From a virus: a stretch of 64,000 nucleotides of DNA. Location of the stretch: the IMG/VR virus record IMGVR_UViG_3300033388_004609, positions 22,349 through 86,348 of that record; one strand, given 5' to 3'. Position numbers and translations under genes: made by a program. A model generated the notes under the pieces. That model worked only from the letters and a program-made list of their open reading frames with translations, ran no database searches and was not told the DNA's origin. Positions 47,297 through 62,200 of the stretch are shown here, one piece after another. Position 1 is the first letter of the stretch. Each line of letters begins with the position of its first letter.

Positions 47297-50200
47297 ACAC
47301 GGAATCCATGTATTTCTTATAAGTCATTTCTCTGACAAACGAATCATAACTATATTCTAAATTGTCTGTATACTCCTCTGCTGAATCAATTTTCAAGCTA
47401 CCTAAATGATTAACCGGTAATGCTTCTACTTCTTCATTGCTATTTGCAGACCATCCCTGATAAGTATCTTCAATATATCTTGTTAGTTTTCTTTTAGATA
47501 CTTCTTTCATGTATTCAGGAGTTAAAGCACCGACAATATTTGATCCTTTACCTAAATCATAACGAATCTCTTCCATTGTTTTAATAGCCTTTGGAAACCA
47601 TCCTTCATAATATTCGAAAGCTTCATTTTTTGCTCTATTCTGATTAATCAATTCCATAAATGTAACACCTCTTTCTTCTCCGGATATAGGATCCGTTTTA
47701 TATCTGGCAATCTGATTCATAAAAGCATCAGAACCCACAAACCATGACTTAAATTCTGCGTTAATAAAATCAAGGTATTTCTTTTGTGCTTCACTCAACT
47801 GTTTATACTCATCATCAGTAGAGATAACAAGTCTTTTTATATTACGGCCTTCTTGGGTAAAATATGTATAAAAAGGAGCATATAACTCTTTGTAGTTTAT
47901 ATCCGAAACGCCCAATGCTCTTACAGTAAATTTTTTCTTTTTATACTCTTCAACTATTGGTTCAAGCAAAGCCTTCATTTTTAAATCTTTACTTAATGCT
48001 TCATTTCTTACCTGATGTCTTCTCCTATCACGATACTTTTTCCATATTTGCACAAAGGGATTAGGTACATCTGAATAATTGCCAATCCATACCATTACCT
48101 TAGATATATCATAACCTTTCTCCGGAATAAGTTCCATTGAAGGATCAGCACTCATTACTTGTATTTCTTTGGTAAGTTTCATTAAGCGTTTTTTATCAAT
48201 CCTTGAGAGATCCTCAAACCTTTGTTCTTTCCCTTTAATTAATGTCATCTCTGCATACTTACTAGAAAGTAATTGCTCATTGGTAAGTTCACTACTCATA
48301 CATTCTTCTTCTATTGAATCCGTTGTCATATTAGTATATTCAGATACCCAAAAAGCTTTTGGTGATTTTTTAATTATCTGTTCATATATATCTTCAGATA
48401 ATCCTGCTTGCTTTAATGCCTTTTTATCCTTTAAGAACGATTCAACCATTGGGAGATAACTATTAACAGCAACTGCCCTATCCATGTCATTATAATCAAT
48501 CTTATATTTGTTAGGAATCCATGTAAGAGATAATTCTCTAAATTGAATATTTGGATTTTCAATCTTTAGCATAAGAGCATAAAGCATAACCTGTAACTTG
48601 GCTCTGTTTCTTTGATTATCTGTTATTTCTATTTCCTGATTACCATATTTAAGAAGATTAACAAATGGTGTCATATCAAATCTTGAACCGGTTTTAAAGT
48701 CTGTGATAGAAAACTTACCATCTGAATGTTGTGTTAAAAGGTCTATTGAACCACCAAATCCTAATATCTCTGATATTACCTTAACCTCTGATAATAACTT
48801 ATCTTTTAACTCATCAGGTACACCTTCCGAAAAAGTGTTAATTCTTGCTTTCTTCATTATTTTTAAAAAATTCTCATCTACCCAATTCCAATCATTTACA
48901 TTTATCCCTACCCTAGAAGCAATATCACGTATGTCAAGATCTATCTGTTCAATATTCCTACCTGAGTTAAATACCTTATCTATGTAACGCTGTATTTTCT
49001 TATGTATAATTTTTCCTTTGGTCTTACCTATCTCCATATTAAGGTCCATACGATCTCTATATTCATCGTAATTCTCTAAATCTCCTTCGTCTGTTGTTTG
49101 CTTGATATCATGATCTATATTTTCCCATATCATATCCGCTTTTCTCTCACCAAAGGTCTTCTCTGTATCAATCTTTCTCTCCACAAATTGATTAATAAAT
49201 CCTTTTACCCTATCAGTTATCCTCTCAAATTTCTTCCCAAGAAATGTATAAAAATCTACTTCCTCTCCATTTTCATCAACCTCCAAAATAATCTCATTAG
49301 ATTTATTTTTTATATCATCAAATAACTTATCTCTTTTTTCTTCGTCTGTCAGTTCTTTCTCCTCTACCTCTGTCTCAACCTCTGCTTTTAATGTACGGAA
49401 CTCTTCTTTTAGATATGATTCTCTCATTTGTTTAAAGAATGGATTTTCTTTAGCAAGATCCTCTATCTCATTCTCTCCTGCATATATCTTAAGATCATAA
49501 CCGGTAATAAACTTCTCTACCACATCAAGCAATGATTTTTGTTTAACGAATATTGATTTTAGAGCATCCCATATTTTCCTTAAAATATTTTTCTCTTCAT
49601 AAGGTATAGTACTTAAGAATTCTCTAAATTCAGGATGTTTAAGTACATCTGCTAAAAATTCATATTGTGATTTTAGTCCATAAAAATCTTTACCTTCTTT
49701 CTCTGCTCTCTCTTTAGCTATCCTAAACATATCATCAATCTTCTCTTTAAAAGCCGGATTACTCATATATGTTGTCGTTGTTACAGCATGAAACAATTCA
49801 TGAGCAATAGCCATATCAAATCTAAATAGATTGTCTACCTCACTTGCACCATTAACCTTAGTAAGATCAATCCTAACAGTACCGGTCATAGGATCAAATT
49901 CTGCAAATGCTTCCCCTTCTATCTTACTAAACACTACTTCTAATTTACTTTCATATTTTCTTAATACAGGCAATATAGCATCAATAAACTTCCTAATATG
50001 CGGTAAACCTACCCTATCTCTTATCTCAAGTGCTTTATCAACAACAGATGTCGAGGTGGAATAATTCTCTTTTAAATATTCAATTTTACCCTGTTGTTCC
50101 AGTTCATATTCCTTTCTCATCTCATCACTAGAAATATTTTCTATCTTCTCTAAGTGATTGGTAGATGAAAATAAGGTCTGTTGCTTGCCATAGAGCCAAT

Positions 50201-53200
50201 CTAAGAGCACTTCTTTGTTTATGACTACTTCCCATCCATAACTTGTAGTAATCTGTTTAAGGACCTTTAAGTTGCCGAATTCTTTCCTATTAATATTATT
50301 CTTAAATGCCATCCCTTCACCTTCTCTACCATTTATCATTACCACCTTACCCTTTTTAGGTGCATAGAAAGGAGAACCTCTTTTTAATAATCTCGTTTTT
50401 AATGTATTAGTGTATTTCTCAACTGTACTTTCAGCTTTTAATGTACGAGAAATATCCTTTACTGTCATGTAGTTCTTATCTATCTTATCTACAACAACAA
50501 TTCTTTTATCGATTCTTGCAGGATCATGGTAATTAGTTAAGGAAATAACGTTACCCTTACTCACTTTAAACCCACGATAAAATATTCTATTATTTTTATT
50601 GTTTGCTGTTTGAACATTTCTCATACCGGGATCAAAAGCTTCACTTATATCATATCCATTCTCTATAATATCCCTGTTAAGATTATAAAAGGTTACTCTA
50701 TTTTTATTACCGGCTTTTTGATAATATATTATTTCACTATTAGCCGGGGATACTCTCACATATAATTCTTCTTGTCCATAATATCCTCTATTACGAATAA
50801 CCAAAGGATATTCTTTACCTTCTGAATTATCATACTTTCTATCAAACACAATACCATCCTCGGTACCATAATAGATATTTACTTCTACACCATCAATTTT
50901 TGTTTTACCAGTAGGCATAAGATTTTCATCAAAGGAATTTTTAATAGATAACTGATCAGTATAATTGATTGCTGTCTCAATAGTAAAATGATCCAATAAT
51001 CCATCTAATTGTTTTCTATTACCTGGAGCAACAAGCTCTGACAGCTTCTCCGTAAATTGCTTATCAATCTTTTTATAAAGATCAACAGGCAGGACAAGTG
51101 AATAATTAGTTGTTCCAAATTTCAATCCAAACTGTAATATTCCATACGATACGAACTCTCTTTGAAAATCGCTATACTCATTATCAGCTAACTTCTCATC
51201 AATCAGTATACCAATATAACTAGAAGTACTTTTACTCCAAACAAATCTTAATCTATTGAGTTCCATAAAAGATTTTTGAAAGCTCAACAAATCCGTTGCA
51301 TCAAGGTTAGTACCACCAGAAAATCTTAGGAACCAAGTTTTATTTATAGGATCAAATCTTGCTTCAATATTACGTAAGAACAAGTTTTTTGGCAATAACC
51401 TTCTCGCCTTATCAATCTTCTGTATCAGATGTTGACTGAATGCCTTTGGTCCGGTAAGCTGCCTATCCTGCCCCTCGCTATCCTTATACTTCCATGGTGG
51501 TACATCATCAAATGATTCAAATCCACTCATAAGATAACGTACAAACTCTTCTCTTTTTAACTCATTGTTTTTTCCTTCATTTCTATTATCCAGTTTTATA
51601 TTTACACCATTCTTTAACTTCATATTATCTATAAACTCATATAAAGCCGGAGAATGTTTCAAGAGATTATCACGAAGAGTGTTCCTTAAGAATTTTAACG
51701 TCCTGTAAGCTGCAAATATATGCGGATTGGATTTGAAGTAATTACTTATATCATGCGAGAATTTCGTATCCACTTTTGCCTCTTCGGTTGTGGTACCATC
51801 ATCATTTAATTCCTTACCGAATACCCTATCTGCAAACTCCATCTGTTCATCCATTGCAGCTACACCATCTGGCATATTATTTATAAGGTTGGTGAAAAAT
51901 GAAAGTTTTGTCATGTCAGTACTTAATGCCATTGCCTTACTCCATACATTCTCAAGTACTGATAATTGATTAACGAAGAACTCTCTATCTGCCTTGGTAA
52001 TCTTATCCGGATGGTTATTAATTAGATCACGCATATCTTTTCGCCACTTCATCCCCTTCTCTAACATCTCATCATTCACCTCAATTAATTCCAATTGGTT
52101 AACCTCTTCTACACCTAATCCTTTTAATAATAATTTCTTTGTTGCTGAATAACCATTGAATTTTTCTTTACTAAGGAATTTTATTGCAGGTTGTACCATT
52201 ATATTATTTAAGGTTTTTATATTAACCCCATGTCCTTTAAGTACAATAAATTCATTAATAGTATTTTTATTAATATTAAGCCTTGGAAGGATCATCAACT
52301 TAACATTATCCACTGCGGAGTTAAGAAACCCATCAAGGATCTCCCATGTTGTTAATTCCTTATTCTCCTTACCATCCTTATCCAATTCGTAATCCCGTAT
52401 CTGGTCATGCTCCACTCCATTAATTACTATTCTTATTGTCTTATCTTTTTTTGAACTCTCATCATAATCCTTTACAATCTTAGGACTTGTCTGTCCTTCA
52501 CCTGCACGCATCATGTAAGCTAACATCTTTATACCATTAGCAAATATTCCTATTGATTCACTACCTCTAAATACTGCATCATGTGCAGCCATGTTATCTA
52601 AAGGATTAGAAAGGTCAAGATATAATCCCTCTTTCTCAAGTTCTTTTTTAGTTAGTTTTCTAATCTTATTTAGCCTATTAATATCTTCTTCAATAAATTT
52701 TGTATTGATAGAGGTTAACATTCTTTCTCTATTCCTCTCGGCAGAGAATGCTTCAAGAAATGCCTCCACAACAACGTTCTTATGATAACCGATTAAGGTT
52801 TTGTTATCCCAATCCTTTGCTGGCTGATCAGCTAATACTAACTTACCGTCTTTATTCTTTGAATACCCAATAGGATCACCTTTATCATTAAGAACCCGGG
52901 AAATAACAAACAACTCATCTACATCAAAGTCTGAACCATGTAAAGGAACAAGTTCTTTAGGAGCAACAACCACGTTAGTATCTAGTGTATCATAAAACCC
53001 AACTACCCTTAATGGTACTGCACTGTGCATCTCAGAGGAAGGCAAACGAAAGCCGAAAGCATCATTATAAAGAAATATCCCTGTTTCTTCTTTACCTTGT
53101 TTCCATAAACTATCTATTCTATCTTCATAACTTTTAGATAACATTCCCCTGGTGACTAATACTTCTGCATAAAGATTACCATTCTCATCTTCTTTATATT

Positions 53201-56200
53201 GTAATTCTTCTCCATTTGGTTTTTTAATACCCAATGAAGTCTGCAATACATGCACACGACCCGGGAACCTCATACGAACAGTATCCTTTGTTAAGGCAGA
53301 GGATAGGTGTACAGCCACGCTACTGGCAATTGCAGGGAAGTCAACACTTAACCCTTCGGATAACATCTCATGCTTTCTCTCCTGACCAGGAGTATTAAAC
53401 AAGGACATCATCTTACTTTTTAATCCTTTTACAGATAATTCTTTTTCAAATTTATCCAGTCCATCTTCTATAATCCATGTTAATGACTTGTATGCTTTTG
53501 CTGCTGACTCAACATTTGTCCCTAAGATATTAAGGAAATATATCAACTGTGAAGGATTAGCTATCTCATCTGTGATAGAAGATTTAGGGTTCTGGCTTAT
53601 CCGAAAATTCTCATTTGATAATTCCATGACAGAGTTCTCATCATACTTAAACTCCTCACCAGTCTTACTTGTAATATCACCCCACCCAACAGTAACAGAA
53701 GGATTACCAACCTTAACAGCACTATCAAGCACTGCCTCACCAATCCCTTCATCTCTCATGTTCTGTCTTAAATTCCTTAATTCCGGATGATCAGCCACCA
53801 GATCATCACTAAGCACAATAACAGAATACTTCACACCTCTTGTAATCCCTTTACTACAAGTACCAAAATAAACTGGTTTTAAAACATTTATAAGATCATA
53901 AGCATTATCAAACCCTCTATTTATCTCATCAAATCTCTCTGGCGTAATAAACCCCTGTCCATCACCAGGCATATAGTCACCAAATTTTTGTAATACTTTT
54001 GATACATCCTTTCTCTTAAGCAATCTTTGTAAGAATCCCTCAAGATTTTCTTTTTTCTCAACAGGATCTTTTATTACAATTGACTTGTAGGTTTTTCGCA
54101 TCCCGAAATCTTCATTGATAAACCCTTTCATTCCGGGAGCAAATACTAATGCCATCCTCTTAAGTAAATCATTACCATTCTTATACTGTGCAAAATCACC
54201 TGCTACCAGTTGGTTAAGGTTATATGAATTAACATAGTTGTTTGACACGTAGGCATGAATCATCGGTAATAGATCCTCACGAGATAAAACATACTTACCG
54301 TCTTCACGTACCCGTAATCCACCTTCATGCTTCTTGTTCATCTCTTTCATGTCCCAGGTAGAGAAAGTATCGCTATCAATAAATTTATTTAGATTAGTTA
54401 TTTTAAACAGATCTTGATCAAGATTAACACTCTCTGCTATAATAGCATCTGTAACCTCTGTTGAAAGGTTAAGTAATTCAGTATACATTCTCCTCGTTAA
54501 CCCGGAAATTTCTTTCTCTGTCAATGGTTTCTTTCGTAAATCCCTACCATCCAGCACATCTTCTAAAATAGAAAGGTTAATAAGCTTATCAGTTTTAAAA
54601 TTTGCAAGTGTTGTTTCAAAACTTTCATCCCTGTTCATTATCTGTCTTAGCATATCACCAAGTGCAGCTTTCACTTGTTCAGGTTTCAATACCCCTACCT
54701 CTGCACCTATAATATTGGGTCGTTCAGCAATAGTATAGAAGTACTGGGTGTATTTCTCATTACCTTTTCTCGATGTTTTAAGATGTGCTAAGAATCCATA
54801 TACGAAATTCCTTGCAAGGAAATCTTTATTCAATTCTTTTTTATAAGGAGTAATATACTCTACACCTCTCCAGTCTGTATCCCTCATCCCATCGTGATCC
54901 ACTAAACTATAAATATGATTTAATCCACGAACAAATATATTATTCTTAAAGAATTTTGTTTTTAAATGTTCCGGTAAACTAAGAGTAGAAAATTTTCCTA
55001 CACCGCGATAATCACTTGTTGATTTCCTATTAATAAGATTGAAAAGGATATCATGTGCCTGTGATGCCTGGCTCCATACATACTTGTTTTTCCCTTCTGC
55101 ATCTCTTATTGATGTTGCTCTTATAAATTCATTGTTATGATTAATTAACTCTGCGAGATTACGCACAAGCGATACTCCATCATTCTCCAATGCTTTCTCA
55201 AACGAATCTGAATCTGTTACTAACTGTGTATGTGTCTGAACAAATTCAATAATATCATCTCTTACGGTATTAATATTATTCTCCGGTAAATAAACTGCAA
55301 GGTACCCAAGGTCTATTGATGCGAGGAATGCTCTTACAAATTCTACCGGTTCATCTTTATACTTCTCTATAAGTGTCGGTATCTCTACATCACGTACATT
55401 ATTCCATGTATTGAGGTTTTTAAATTTCTCTCTCAGGGCATTCCTTACTGTTGCAGCTATTGATGAGTTGGGCCCAAGTGCTTTCCCTACGATGTATGCT
55501 ATCTTGTATAATCCATTATCCATCTTACTCCTACCTACCTTAACATGCTTCTCTTTTTGTGATGCGAAATTGTTCATCAACCCACGGATAGTATTGCCGG
55601 ACATTTCTTTTTGTAATAATATTCCAAGCACATCATCACTTATATCAACCTTACGGGATATATTACCAATATAATCAACTGTGCTTTGATTAGTTCCTCT
55701 CTTAATAATTGCTATTCCCTTTTGTTTAGCTTCGTTTATTCCTATTACATCCTCTACTCCATCTTCACTATAGATAAATGTATCTTCATTAATAAACTTA
55801 CCGGTAGTTGGTAATAATTGTCCCTTAAGCTTTCCTTCCTTAACTTGTTTTGTTGCAGCAAGTTCCCACTCATCTATAAAGTAATCCAGTACTGCTCTTG
55901 TACGCTCATGACTACCGTTCTTTTTCCATGCCTGTCCTAACTGTTCAAAGAATCTTTCATTACCTGGCTGTAATCCTTCTACAAGTTGAAGCATACGAAT
56001 ATAGCTCTCTCTCCAATTCAGAAACTTCTTACCTAGTTTAATACCCGATAAGAAATCTTTTATGCTCTCGGTAACTTTCGCTTCACGATCAACTTGGTCA
56101 TTTTCTACTGTATGCTTACCAATTACTCCATCTCCAAGCTGTTTCCAGTTTTCAAATATCTCTCCATCAGACAGTTTTTCCGTAGGATTAATTATCCCAC

Positions 56201-59200
56201 GTGTCTTAAAGCTCCTGTTAGGATAAATATCTTTTACAAGTCGATCAAAGTTCACATACTTACCGTCTTTATTTGTTAATAGCATAGTATTAAATAATCC
56301 CTTATACTCAATCCACCTTGCTACATCCTTAAACAACTCATCATCTTCTTCTGATGCTTCTTTATTATCCTGAATACGATTATATAACTCAGTCATATCT
56401 TTATTAAGATCATCAAGCACCATATGATAAAGCTCCTTACGAGTCAAAGGTAAGCCCATATAGCCACTTTTAATACGCTTGTGGTACTTACTCTCGACTA
56501 TTGCTCTTGCGTTGATGTATGACTCTAATGTACCCCATACCTTGACTATATTTTTAAGTGCTCTGGTAATATCCACATAAGGAATTAACAAATCATTATA
56601 AAATCCTCTCTCGATCCTATTAAAATATGTATCAAGTGACGAACTATTATCACTTAAGAAATTAAAGTATCTTAATATCTTATTAAATATTTTTCTTATA
56701 AAAGAAGACTTAACAACTTTCTCATTACTTCTCCACTCCTGAAATTTAAGAGCTATCTCTTCCTCAATCTCCACCTGTGTCATTAATTTTGTCTGCGGAT
56801 ACTCTTTATTGAAACTCTCCATAAACAATCTCTGTTCACCGGTAGTAAGATACTGGTTGAATATCTTATGGAATACTTCGTGGCGTACAATATTTTCATG
56901 TACTGTACCATCTTCATTTTTAAGTATATAAAGCACACCGTTCTTAAATAATCCCCAAACATTATCTCCATGCAAAACATCCAATGTCATCTGATCAACA
57001 AATTGTATCATATCTTTATCCATTCCCGGGACAAGTCTTTTAGCCAATGCCTGTGCCTGTGCAATAGATATCCTCTTTCCTAGTCCTGCCGTTGCATCTT
57101 TCTTTAAGGTCCTTGCATTTATATCATCGTCAAGTTCATCTGATATGTTTTTCTTTTTCTTAGTTATTTTTTCAACTACTTTTTTAGCAGCTTTCTTAAT
57201 CTCGGCAACTTTACCCTCATCAAGCTTTACTTGTATTCTTGTAGGATTAACCTTCTCGAATGATGTAGCAAGTTTACTCTCAAGTTCCGAATTGTCTTTA
57301 GAAAGGTCTATATTTTCTCCAAGCTTATTAATATCTTCATAATCAAGAGGCAACCATAGTTCTTCATGCTCATCTGTTTCTTTATTAAATGTTAATAACT
57401 GATCAAGTGTTTCAGATGTAATAGTAGGGATAGTATATTGTTTTCTCTTCTCATTCAATTCTTCCTGTGTAGCAAATCCCATCTCTATAAGTGCACTCTC
57501 TGCTTCAACAATATTATTAGCATTAACAATGGTAAATTTCGTTCTTATATTCGCTGGTAAGTTGTTGCGTAATATTCTTATAAGCTCTTTATAATACTGT
57601 CCATATGTATCTTCACCAGCAAGTAATGATTTACCATAAGTTATCTTAACACCCTTACTGGAGAATGAAACTCTAAAACGTGTATCTCCTGTCTTTGGAT
57701 TAGCAGTTGCCAATAGATTAATTGTACTCTGAGCCAACCCCTCACCTGCCTTAAGAGCATCTTGGTAAATATATCTTCCTTTATCTTTTAAGTCAGTTGG
57801 ATCTGCCTCTTTCACAAATCCGGTATTCTCATTAGTTTTACTTTGTTCAAAGATGAATTTATTATCACTGGTATCTATATAAGAATTATTTCCTTTCTTA
57901 TCCTTGTACTTACGCATCTCTTCTTCACTTGCAAAAGATACTCTCTCTTTCCCATATCCATAAAACAATCTTATTACAGGATCAATGTTCTTATTCAGTT
58001 GATTAAACTGGTCTTCTGTTATATCGGGTAAGAATTGTTTATTCTTTTCATCTTTTTGGTATGCTTCATAGGTCCATTGTGGAATTTCTTTTGCAACTAT
58101 CTCCTTACCATCCAGCTCATAATTATTACTAAATCTTTTTATAAGAGAATTAAATGATGCTTGTCCAAGTTTCCCTATACCTATCTCTTCAAGTACCTTT
58201 ATAGCATCTCTGAATTGCATCAGCTCCTGTATTCCTCTATCACCTTTCATTAACCTTCTTGGGTTAAGTCTTATATATTGTGTGGCTACAGGTTTCCCTT
58301 CTCCTTGTCTTTTCCATGCAGTAGTTCTTATGATAAGATAAGGTACACCTGCATAGAAATGTGTTTCAGCTATTTTCTCTCCTTCGAATAATTCAGTATT
58401 CTTAAATATCTTAACTGATATCTCTGTAGTTGTTTTGCCTCTGCGATGAAAACCCAGGTTAAATTTATCCATTAACCGGTTTAGGATACCTACTCCTTTA
58501 TCAGTAGTTTTTTCAGAATACTTATATGTTAAAGGATGACTAGCTTGTAAATATCCTTCAAGTAGTATTGATGGATGATTTTCTTTAAAAAGTAATTGTC
58601 CACGCCTGTTAAGCCCATTATATACTGTCTTATCACTCTTGCTTTTACTTATAATTTTATCATGAAGGTCTCTTAGTGTCTTGGATTTTTCAAGGTCTTC
58701 CATCCCAACTACACCTATCAGGTGCCAGTTCTCTCCTGCTACCGGTTGTCCGTTGTTATTTAATTCTTCTGCTACAATATGTATCTCTGGGCGTTTAGCT
58801 TTTTCGTTATAAACCATTATGTATTTTACTATCTGTACTTGTGGTCCACCATGTACTCCTTTTTTATGATAATTTATATTACCGTAAGAAGGAAATTCAA
58901 CTTCATGTACTCCTTTCACATCTACCGAAGGAGCTTCTATAATCTCTCCTGATTCAATTTTAATAGTGGTTGCTGAATGTGCCTCACCCTGTCCTGATTC
59001 ATCTTCTACCTGTGGTGTTTCATTGCCTTCAATATCACTATCGGTTATATCCCTCATCTGGCTTGTAGTAGGCTTAGACTTGTTTATAATTTCTTTGCCT
59101 AATATTTGTGCTTCAAATGCCAATCTTTCTGAATACTCGTTATTAGCCTGTTTAATATCTTCTTTTGCTTTATCCTTATCATATTCCTCACTTTCCAGTA

Positions 59201-62200
59201 TCTCATTTTTAAATGTATTTGTATGATCAAATATAAAAATATATTGTTTTGCTCTCGACAAAGCAGTATACATTGCTGTATTATACTTATAAGCTCCCTC
59301 TCCCCCCTCTCTAATATCCACATACACTTCATCCCACTCAATCCCTACTGCATCAATAACGGTTTCTACATCTGCAAATTCTTGCATATCATCATACTTT
59401 GCTTTACCTTTTTCGTCTGCTACGATAATTACTTTTGTACGATTATTTTTTGAATGTACCTTTACTTGATTCTTTAACTCTTCTGTAGTAGTTCCTACAT
59501 GCACCCCAGTTGCTGATTTACCCAATGGTGCATTTGCCCTGGCAACAATCCCTCTTACGCTACGTGTGTTGTCCTGAAACTTATTCTGCACATCAAGCAC
59601 TGACGATACATTACTACGATACACAATAGTTAATGGTTGAAGTTCATGTATGTTAATCTGTCCCCTCTCGGAAGCATTTATATCTGGTTCTGTAGTAAAA
59701 GATTTATTTATTTGCGTGGGATCACCAAGCACAATTACCTTAACCGGATCTCCTTTACGTAATTTATTTATTTCATTTATTGTTTCTCCAAGAGTATTTA
59801 ATTGTTTTGAATCTAATGCTCCTATCTCATCAATAACAATCACCTTTATCTCATCACCGATCTTCTCTGGACTTAACTCATTTGTAAGTATCCCTTCTTT
59901 CTCCGGATTAAGTGAATCGTGTATTGTTTTTATCTGTTTATTACCGTGCGAAACAACTACAAACTCATTTGCTTTAAGTCCGAAACTATTAATCATCCAC
60001 TTAGCAACAATAGTAGTCTTTCCTGTACCAGCCAGTCCTTTCATGTAAGCCCATTCCTGAAACTTCTTAAGCCCTTTGCCAAGTTTTAGGTTAAACCATT
60101 TTACTCCTTGCCGTATAGCATTTACTTGCTGGTTTGAAGGAGCTTTATCTTCTGACTTTTGTAATTCAATTTCTGTCATTACCTGATCACCTATTCTTGC
60201 ATCTGATTCAAGTGTGGTAACAGCATTTATTAAGTTCTCAATTTTCAATTGCAGGTCCAGAATACTCAAGAGCTCATCTTTTGTAATCCCATTATGTCCT
60301 GTATCGGGTTCGTTCTCAAGACTTGTTTTTAACTGTAATACATCCTTATTGTTTTTATATACATCAAGAGCAACTTTGTTTGTTGCCGTCTTTAATCCCT
60401 TTGCACGATTTACCAATGCTTCAAATTGCTTAACAGGATTCTGACCGTAAAATTCTAATTGATTTTGAATAGTCCCTGTTTTAAGTAACATCTTGAGAGT
60501 AGGAAATCCAAGAAACAATTTCTTAAACTCATCAACCATTCCTGATATTTTATTCTCTATAACATCAATAACCTTATCACTCCTACCGGTATCTTTTACC
60601 TTATCGAGTATCTTATCTGCAAATATCTTATAGAATTTTGCATCTCTCTCACCCATCTTAGCCTTGCTTGCTTCTTCTATAATAGCATCGAACTCTTTAT
60701 GACCAATAGTATTACGTAATTCATTATATAATTCTTCGTCAATGATTTTCCATTTACCTGTTTTCTGATCAACAGACATACCGATAGAGTTGAATGATAC
60801 CTCGTTAAGATTCTTCTGGAAGTTAACATTTGCTGCTACCTTATTATTCAGGTTCTCTACTGCAACCTTAAGCACTTCGTTCATTCTTATTAATTGCTTA
60901 TCAACAGATTCTATGAACCCCTTAAACTCTTTACTTTCAAGTAACTTAGCCCTCTCTTCTCCTTTATAAATTCTTTTTATCTCTTTGAGTTTATTTATTG
61001 TATTCTGGACCTCACTAACATTAGTAAATGTTTCCGGGTTAGCTTTAAAGTTTGAGTCTGTATTCCGAGATGATTGTACGGGCATATCACCGAACATTCT
61101 TTTGAAATGCCGGTCCTCTGCTATTCTACTTCTGAACCTTGCTGGTTTACTCTTATTCTTAGTATCTTCTTTAAATTCTTCAAAGAAAGTTTTTAATTCA
61201 TTTAATGCCTTCTCATTCTCTTCTGCCATCCTCACAATTTCTTGGTCATCTTTAACCTTTTGCTGATCTTCTGCAAGTTTCTGTTCTTTTACCTGCTTTT
61301 GTTTAGTAAGATCATTAATAATCCCCTCGTTCTCTTTTATGCTTTTCTGTGCTTCTAAGGCCCTTTTACTTTTTCCGGCACCTCTGGCCATTAATTTAGT
61401 TAACGTCCCTGAGGCCTTCTCTAAAGCATCTTGTGCTTTCTTTATTTCAATATCCTCATCATATGCTGCTTCGCCACCACTTAATATACTCTCTACCTCT
61501 TGCTCGGTTTTTTTATCAAGGAATTTTTCTATATTATTCTCTGCTACCCTGGCACTCTCTTTCTGTGCTTCAAGTTTATCCTCTTCAATGTTTATTACTC
61601 CTTGTAACTTTTCAACATCTTCTTTAGTAATCTTCTGTTTATTACCTTGCATGTAGCTGATTACTTCTTTTGCCTCAATCTCCCCTTTCTTAACCTGCTC
61701 AATCATATTCTCTATAGTACCGGACACCATAGCATCTGCACCCACCTTATAGAAGTATTCATTCCTTAATCCAAATTCTCCATGTCTGAATGCTTCATCT
61801 TTTGTAAGAGCGAATATAGAATTGGGATCTTCCAATCCACGTATAGCTTGTTGCTCCTTTAGATCATATTCTAATTGACCAATAAGAATCTTATTAGGTT
61901 CTTCTTTCTTTTTCTCTTCTGTAATTTTTGTTTCAAGATCAGTAAAAGCATTTCTCTCCTTGTTGTATTCATTAAATAACTTCTTCTGTTGTTTTTTATC
62001 CAAGAATGCATTAGTAATCTTTTGTGAATCTTCAATTAGTTTATCCAGTTCTATTTTAGCCTGTTCTTTGTTAGTTAATAATTTACTTGCTTCATACGAA
62101 TTTCTTTTAATAGCTTCATAAAACAATGCTTTCTTTATTTTATTTTTAAAATCTACAAACGTTTCATCTCCTGTAAGATCTTCTATACCTATTAATTTAT